This document shows, piece by piece, positions 32,900 to 39,068 of a stretch of 39,068 nt of DNA. The stretch is taken from positions 1 to 39,068 of the forward strand of contig NZ_QSDR01000036.1 in assembly GCF_003464085.1 (NCBI RefSeq). Direction: 5' to 3'. The translations under genes were made by a program, and so were the position numbers. The stretch's first letter is position 1. Every line of letters begins with the position of its first letter. The stretch comes from Clostridium sp. AM58-1XD. Its GTDB lineage: Bacteria; Bacillota; Clostridia; Lachnospirales; Lachnospiraceae. The notes below the pieces were generated by a model that was not told the DNA's origin, made no database searches, and saw only the letters and a list, made by a program, of their open reading frames with translations.

Positions 32900-33498
32900 T
32901 TACTCCTGGCGTTCCTGCACCTTGATTTTATCCAGGAACATTGGCATCATCGTTTTTGCATACCCCTTCAGGGAATATTCGCCATTGCAGATGCACCAGT
33001 CATACAGCAAAGAACGTTCGCACAGGGCATACATCTTTGTTATCTCATTAGCCGACATGTCCTGCCTCAATTCTCCATTTTCCTGCCCCCTTTTCACAAT
33101 CTGGGTCAATATCCTGTAGTAATATCTGTTTCTGTCCAGGAGATGTTTTTCTCCTCTTGTAACGAGCTGGGAGGAATACAGCCTTGCAAGAAGATCAAGA
33201 GAAATACTGTTCTCGATCATATAAAATAATTCCTGATTCAGGTAGATCAGCTGGTCAAAGCAGCTCATGCTTTTGTCCATCTGTTCCATCAATTCCTGGT
33301 ATTTTTCATCAAACAGGTAGGAAAGGGAGCTGAGAAGCGCATCCTTTCCTTCGAATAATGATAGAAGGAGCCTTTGGATGTCCTGGATTCCTCTACAATT
33401 TCCTCTACTGTCGTATCCTCATAGCCCTGTTCGTAAAACAGCTTCCATGCTGCTGATATAATCCTCCCTTTTGTATTTCTCTCGTTCTTTTTTGCCAT
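32900..33498 (-). pseudogene. TetR-family regulator, one frameshift
   Basis: This regulator is about 199 residues once repaired. The N-terminal helix-turn-helix reads IISAAWKLFYEQGYEDTTVEEIVEES and RTSKGSFYHYF, the classic TetR signature. The frame then breaks at about 33354 (TATTCGAAGG where TATTTCGAAGG is expected) and resumes as EGKDALLSSLSYLFDEKYQEL into the ligand-binding helices. The ATG at 33498 behind GCGGAGG is preferred over one 15 bases upstream. It lies 45 bases past the DUF4132 gene and upstream of the putP-nhaC pair, whose promoter carries a matching palindrome. Confidence 0.85.
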
Positions 33499-33542
33499 AC
33501 TGTGCCTCCGCATTCTTTCTTTATGCCGTCTCTCTCAGTCTT

Positions 33543-36500
33543 TCAGCGAATCTGGGACAGAATATTAGGGTCTTTAATTTTTGTGTCTTCTGCAAATAAA
33601 AGGATTTTTGACATGATTTCCGCAGTTTTCGGATCATCATCAATAAATGGAAGGAACAGGCGGCCGCGATGCTGGGAGTGTACAGGCACGACAAACAGCA
33701 TGGAATTGCCCATCTGATGGACCACGCCGCTTCCGAGGTGAACCGTATACTGCCCCAGTTTTCCGTCGATGATGGCATGGCTGCCTTCCAGTTTTACATT
33801 CTTAATTTTGAACAGTTCCAGATTGCACTCGGCAATCGCTCTGCGCATCTCAATCGTAGAGTGGCTCGTTTCAGGATCGACGCCTCCTGCATGGGCCACG
33901 CTGACGGCCAGATCCACATCCCTCATAACCTCACTGTAAATGACATCTGGAATATCCTTGATTTTTAACGGTTTAAACGTCTTCCTGTCGGAAAACACCA
34001 CCCACTCCAGCGTCGGAGCTTCTATATCACTTGGTGAAAACCAGTCCGCCATCGCATATATTCTGGCAACGATGTTTTCTTTATAGTAAATCTTCTGAAG
34101 CCCGTCTTCATAGTCGGCCACCCATCGGCGTCCTCTCAACGCTCCGACCGTCTTCTGCGGCTGAATCTGGTTGCCGGAGAACATCATGGATTCCTCTTTC
34201 TCCATCTCTTCCTGAAGCTTAACGTACAATTCACGGAAAATCTGTTTAAACGGCTGCTTCATCTGCTTTTCAAACAGGAGCTTCTGATACTCATGCCAGT
34301 GTCCTTCCTGATAGAGGTCAAACGGATGGGCAATGGTAATCCTGTCTCCCGGTTTTACGGCTGAAGTGTTCCCAGACCAGTCCGTAATTCCCGCTTCTGT
34401 TAAAAATCCGAGCCTGATTTTTTCGCCGTTTTCACTGTCCTTCTCTCCTCCGCCTGCCATCCGGACAGCCAGAGGTTCGACAATCGGCCGTACAACCGGG
34501 TTTCTGGCCAGTTCCAGAAACTCCCATACTTCAAAGGACGTTCTGTCTTCCATTGCCTGTTCCATCATCTGTTTCGTACGGCTGTACTGTTCTTTCAGCT
34601 TTTTATTAATCTCCTGGTATTCCAGCACTTTCTCGTTCTTCTTATACTTTGCCGGTATGGATTTTAAGGCCTTTTCACCCTTTCTGCACTGGATACTGCT
34701 CTTTCCTGCCTCATCCACAAACAGCCGCAGTTCCATCTCCTCCAGCGGCTTCCACTCAAAGTATCCGTCCAGCGTCTCGACCAGTTTTGTCTCCATCCTG
34801 AGAGTCAGACGCGTTACGTCGGTAAATCCGGCATTTACGCTCAAATTGCGCAGGGCCAGTTCCACCGCGCGCCCCTCGCTGGCCCACCTCTGTGCCCCAA
34901 AATTCCTGCTTTCTTTTTTAAACTTCTGAATAAACTGATAGCGGTCCAGAAGGTCTTCTTCTTTTTTCTTCTTTCCTTTATCGAGAGGCAGAAGACCAAG
35001 GCTCATCAGCAGATCTTTGTTGCGTTTTCCACATATTTCTGTTTTCAGGGTCTCTTTATCCACTTTTCCCAAAGCGGCATCCGCGTACTTCCTGGCCCTT
35101 CCGTGGGCTGTGCCGGAGGAGGAGTACTTGGCTGCATCGTAAAGAAGCTTGAAGTTCTTCTCACCCAGTTTTCATACGCCTCAAAAAACCACTTGATATC
35201 AAACGCCCCGTCTCTCAGCTCTTCCGGAGAAAGAGGCGTATATTTTGCCACCATAGATGTAGCAAATGTGTCCAGCCCCTCACTTGTATGGGCCATGAAG
35301 TAATAACAGCCGCTCTGGAATCCCGGAAGCTTCAGATATTCTTCAACCATCGGAATCCACTGCTGGGCATACATTGCCAGTTCCACAAGGCGCTTCTTCG
35401 TGATATCCGTTCCTTTTAAAGCTTTTTTCAAATCTGCAGCCGTCTCTTCCGGCAGAGGCCGGCATACCTTCAGCAGATGGCTCAGGACATTGCGCCTGTC
35501 AGAAGCGTCAGAGTAATAGCCGGAGCTTCGCTGAAGCGTATCCTGTCCAAGAGCGGTAAGAATCTGTATCATCACATCGATTCCGTATATCACCCTGATA
35601 GAGGTGATATAATTAGAAAACGGCGTCGGCTGTTCTCCCCGCTTGAGTTCCACCTTCAAAACGAGCGGAACCGTTTCACGGTAAAGTTCATGAGCCAGCT
35701 TCATAGCCGGCATTTCATCTCCGATATTGTCAAACCTGTATTTGCCGTCGGCCGGTTTGATTACGCCGGGGCCAAAGAACGCATTTAAGTCTCCCTGTCT
35801 AGCGTTCATGTAGGAGACGGCGCCCTTTTGTTCCACTGAGCTGACCGGCCCCAAAACGCTTCCCAGATTCATAAATGTGAAAACTGCTTTATAAAACAAA
35901 TCCTTATCCCAGATTCCTCTGGTATAACACTGTACAAAATCTGACAGCCCCATATATGATGTCCTGGAGTTATAGGAATATTTGTACTTTTCCCTGTTTC
36001 TCAGCTTCGTATACTTCTCCTGAAGGCGGAACCTCAGTGTGAATGCGCTTCCCCAGTCTTTATCGCCGGCACAGGACAGCCACGTCCACAACTCCTCAAA
36101 GATCGGCAGATCCGCAGCCCTCTTTGTATAGACTTCCGTCTCTCCGTTCCACCTTTTTTCGCTCGTTTCGAACAGAACATTGGAATCATCCAGCACGGCA
36201 AGCAGCCTGGCCGTTCCAACAAGTCCCCATCTGGCCTTCAATTCCTGGGGCACATACTGGGCGAACAGCGCATCAATAACCGTTCGGGCCTGTTCTCCAT
36301 ACCGTAAACCCTGAACGAGATTTTTAAATGGCGGCTTTTTAATCAGCCCGCTTCCAAATACCTTTTTATACAGGTCCAGATTCTTCTCATAGAAAGCCCG
36401 CTGTTTGCGGCACTGCTGGTATAAATACAGCTCCAGCAGCATTTCCGGTGTTTTTATCTCGTCCTTATAAAATCCTTCCCACAGCTCTCGGAACGGCAGG

Positions 36501-38701
36501 GCGTCCAGGGGAACGGCCTCCGGATCATCGTGAATCCAACGGCACCGGTCCAGTCTCGTTCCCAGAATCATATCCGCATCCCATGCCGATTTATATTCCA
36601 GTTCCTTATTCTTTTCAATAAAGCTGTTCAGCCTGTTCAATATATTGATACTGGCATCCTCTCCATTTACAAAGAGTTTTAAAGCTTCTTTTTCATTCAC
36701 ATCGACCCCTGGAAGAATCCACTCTTTTTGCGTATCATAGAGGCCGTATCCCGGCGTATTCAGGATATCCTGCGCCTCACTGCTCTCCCCTTTCAGTTCA
36801 TCCAGGAGCACCTGTTCTTTCCCCGTAGGCTCGGAAAGGGCGGAAAGAAGCGGTTTCACCTCAGTAAACCGCTGAGGATCCTCCTTCTTGATCTGAAGCG
36901 CAAGGTCGAGCGCTCCCATATGGCATTCTTCCGATTTTGTTTCCAAAAGGCGTCCGATGCAACGCACAAGAGAACCGGAGTCCTGCTGCCTCAGTAATTT
37001 CAACGTCTCTGAACGGCCTCTTTTATATTTTAGATTCTGTTCAATTTTCTCATAATCTCCGTCCGTAAGTTCCATATCCTTAACAAGCTGGAACGCCGAC
37101 TGCATCGTGTATTCTTCCGGATTGTGAAGAAGCTCCATCAAAGCACTTCTCCTGACCGCAGTTTCCGGCCTGTACAAAATCACCCTGGCTACGACCGCGC
37201 GTGTTGCAGCTCCATATGAATTTCCCTGGCCGATCAGAGGGATCAGCCCTGCCGCTTCATCCAGATACTCCTCATCCTGCAGCATCCATGCAATCAGACA
37301 CATTCTGGAAGCGATATCGGACTGTGTCATAGTCACTCTATACCATGGGAAAATGCACGGATTCAAATCAATTCCTTTTTTCGGAATCTGTTTCAGAATC
37401 CCCCGGAGCAATTCATAGATCCTCCTTGCCTCTTCTTCTCCTTCAAAAATATCCGTGACCGGCTTTTGGGCAGGTTTCCTGACCTTTCCGTCCCTGGGCG
37501 AAAAATATCCTCTGTCTTTATCATCCTTTAACAGTACTGCAAAATCGTTGTATAAATTGTCCATGAATCCCGGAAGGAAGCAGGCAACCAGGTCCAGGTC
37601 ATCCGGATACGTTAAAATTACTTCTTTTGCAGCCTGCATCTTCAGGCTTCCTATCTGAAGAGACCGGTTGAAGTATGATGCCGTCATCTTTTGGTTTTTT
37701 GTTCCGCTGCGGATCAGTTTCTGCTCCGCTTTTATGGCTTCTTTTGCATCGTAGAAGCCCTTTGCCCAAAGTCCGCAGCTGATGGCAACAGAATCGTTCG
37801 TTGCAAGCTGTTCCTCACAAAAATCCGGTTCTCTCAGGCACCGGCCCATGAGCCGGACCAGTTTTTCTGTAATCCGATCCACACTCTTTTCATCAAAAAT
37901 CCCGATCCACGTACTCACCGCCCGTTTGATGGAAGAGTAGCGGACAAGGTTATTCTCTTCAATTACGCCGAACAGATGCAGAAATGCTTCCGGCCTTCCG
38001 GCGTCCATTGTCTCGCATACTGCCTGTCTAGCCCCTTCCTGAAGCCTTGCAGCCAGCAGGAAATCTCCCAGCACATGATAAAGGCTTTTATCTTTACTCA
38101 TAACAATGCCGCAGATAAGCCTATGGCTGATCATGGCCGTATTGCCCTCTCCCATAAGAATATCTTTAACGGCTTGTATTGTTTCCCCATTTCCCCGGTC
38201 AATCTGCGCTGCCAGTATGGAAGCATAACTCCAGCTTTCTGTTCTGGCATGATCGTAAACTTCCGGATCTACACGGCCTGTCAGAACGTCAGCCAGATTT
38301 CCTCCATAAAATTCCAGCCTGGAATATGCCCAGAGCAGAAGGATGCTGCTCTGAACAAACGGCTGATAACTTTTAGAACGCAGACTCCTCCGGTACCATC
38401 CGGCTGTCATCTGAAACTGGTTCATCTGATCCAGAGCATAGTAGAACTCCTCTCTTAAATCAGCCGGTACGCAGGTGTCCACCAGACCTGAGAGTTCTTT
38501 CTTATACAGCTCACTCAGCGTCTGATATCTGCCGTCTAATTTCTCCCTCATCCATTCACATGCCTTCTGGGGAACCGAATAATATGCAAGTCCCGGCAGC
38601 ATCCCCTTTTCCTGGGATGACAGGCGATTTCCTTTTTCTTTCACCTGATTCACCCAGTTCTCTGTCATTTTTTTCCTGGTCTGATATGTATATTCTGCCA
38701 T
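33543..38701 (-). pseudogene. Giant DUF5724/DUF4132 (MolR/YehI-like) protein, one frameshift
   Basis: The gene is seen as two overlapping frames, 38701-35045 (1218 residues) and 35072-33543 (509 residues). Adding one base at about 35162 (GTGAGAAG to GTGGAGAAG) joins them through EKNFKLLYDAAKYSSSG and gives 1719 residues. The first about 1200 residues are alpha-helical, HEAT-like and match the DUF5724 type. The C-terminal part carries the DUF4132 marks ITIAHPFDLYQEGHWHEYQ, FKQIFRELY and HLGSGVVHQMGNSMLFVVP. No WGR domain is visible, unlike many MolR/YehI proteins. No signal peptide or membrane segment is seen, so it should be cytoplasmic. Function is not established; relatives occur beside MoxR-type AAA ATPases and VWA proteins. 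Confidence 0.8.
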
Positions 38702-38721
38702 AAACTACCCCTTTCCTTCTC

Positions 38722-39068
38722 CTACCATCCTGAGAGCATCGTAAGTCTGATAAATGTAAAAATAAGCCCTTCCGTCCATTGTATCTTTTCATCCAGTCGA
38801 GTCAGCTCTTCCTCTCCTGCAAATACCCGGTATATACCGTCCTCAAACGACTGTACCGCATTTGCCACAGCTTCCTCCTCTACGGCATCGTTCCCGCCCC
38901 GGAGTCCGAAAGCGACCTTTCCCGAAGCTGCCTGATCCCTAATTTCCGCTTTCGTCAGGTAAGGAAGAATCTGCCCTTCGTCCTTCCGCGCATTATACTC
39001 CCTGACTCCAAGCTGCACCAACTCCGTAAGCAGCTCTCTGGCCGTCTCAGGCTTTTTTCCAGCACAAA
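38722..39068 (-). CDS. C-terminal part of an unrecognised protein, cut by the window edge
   Basis: The open frame runs leftward from the right edge and ends at 38722, 21 bases before the DUF4132 gene start, so at least 115 residues are seen and the true start is outside. The frame reads into CAGKKPETARELLTEL upstream of the TTG at 39021. The visible part is acidic (AVEEEAVANAVQSFEDG, EEELTRLDEK) and ends in a hydrophobic stretch GLIFTFIRLTMLSGW. I do not recognise the family. The tight spacing suggests an operon with the giant gene. Confidence 0.6.
   Translation of the reverse strand, partial: CAGKKPETARELLTELVQLGVREYNARKDEGQILPYLTKAEIRDQAASGKVAFGLRGGNDAVEEEAVANAVQSFEDGIYRVFAGEEELTRLDEKIQWTEGLIFTFIRLTMLSGW

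Overview
The window looks like a chromosomal segment of a gut-type Clostridia, probably Lachnospiraceae. The evidence is intermediate GC, strong AGGAGG-type ribosome binding sites, TTGACA/TATAAT promoters, a preQ1-I riboswitch in front of queT, and a BMP/Nup-type nucleoside ABC transporter. No rRNA, tRNA, CRISPR array, transposase or phage gene was seen. The first 560 bases are non-coding or doubtful: a 56-bp tandem duplication, a long LacI-like palindrome and a large terminator.

Region 1 (about 560-13600) is a nucleoside-salvage island. A leftward operon runs from a class II aldolase (start 9592) through an MtnA-type sugar-1-phosphate isomerase, DeoD, a BMP lipoprotein, a double-domain ABC ATPase and two permeases to a second nucleoside phosphorylase. 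queT follows under its own promoter and riboswitch. A divergent GntR/HutC regulator (9842-10567) separates this operon from a rightward pair: a fucose-isomerase-like protein and an MtaD-like amidohydrolase. A 14-bp palindrome just downstream of the leftward promoter recurs with 12/14 identity at the start of the rightward transcript, so one regulator probably controls both arms. Read together, the genes would import nucleosides (perhaps 5'-methylthio- or 5'-deoxy-nucleosides), deaminate and phosphorolyse them, isomerise the sugar 1-phosphate and split it to DHAP plus an aldehyde. This is a DHAP-shunt-like pathway with its own uptake system.

Region 2 (13587-18233, leftward) holds a 4Fe-4S-type uracil-DNA glycosylase relative, an M24 aminopeptidase-family protein, a PatB/MalY C-S lyase and a second amidohydrolase. 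Region 3 (18500-20680) is a divergent MarR regulator and APC permease pair. Region 4 (20701-29439, leftward) is an AraC regulator, an ornithine-cyclodeaminase-family protein, a complete Opp/Dpp-type ABC importer (binding protein, B, C, D, F) and a DapA/HOGA-type aldolase, which looks like an uptake-plus-catabolism operon of unknown substrate. Region 5 (29846-33498, leftward) is a TetR regulator, a PutP-type Na+/solute symporter and an NhaC-type antiporter. Region 6 (33543 to the right edge) is a giant DUF5724/DUF4132 protein and the tail of another gene.

A striking feature is that seven genes are interrupted by eight frameshifts. Every one is repaired by adding exactly one base, mostly at a short homopolymer. 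The interrupted genes are the amidohydrolase at 12150 (twice), the uracil-DNA glycosylase relative, oppD, the ornithine-cyclodeaminase-family gene, nhaC, tetR and the DUF4132 gene. I read these mainly as deletion-type sequence errors rather than real decay and give restored gene boundaries. Three families of short intergenic repeats, two of them tied to stop codons or terminators, are also reported.
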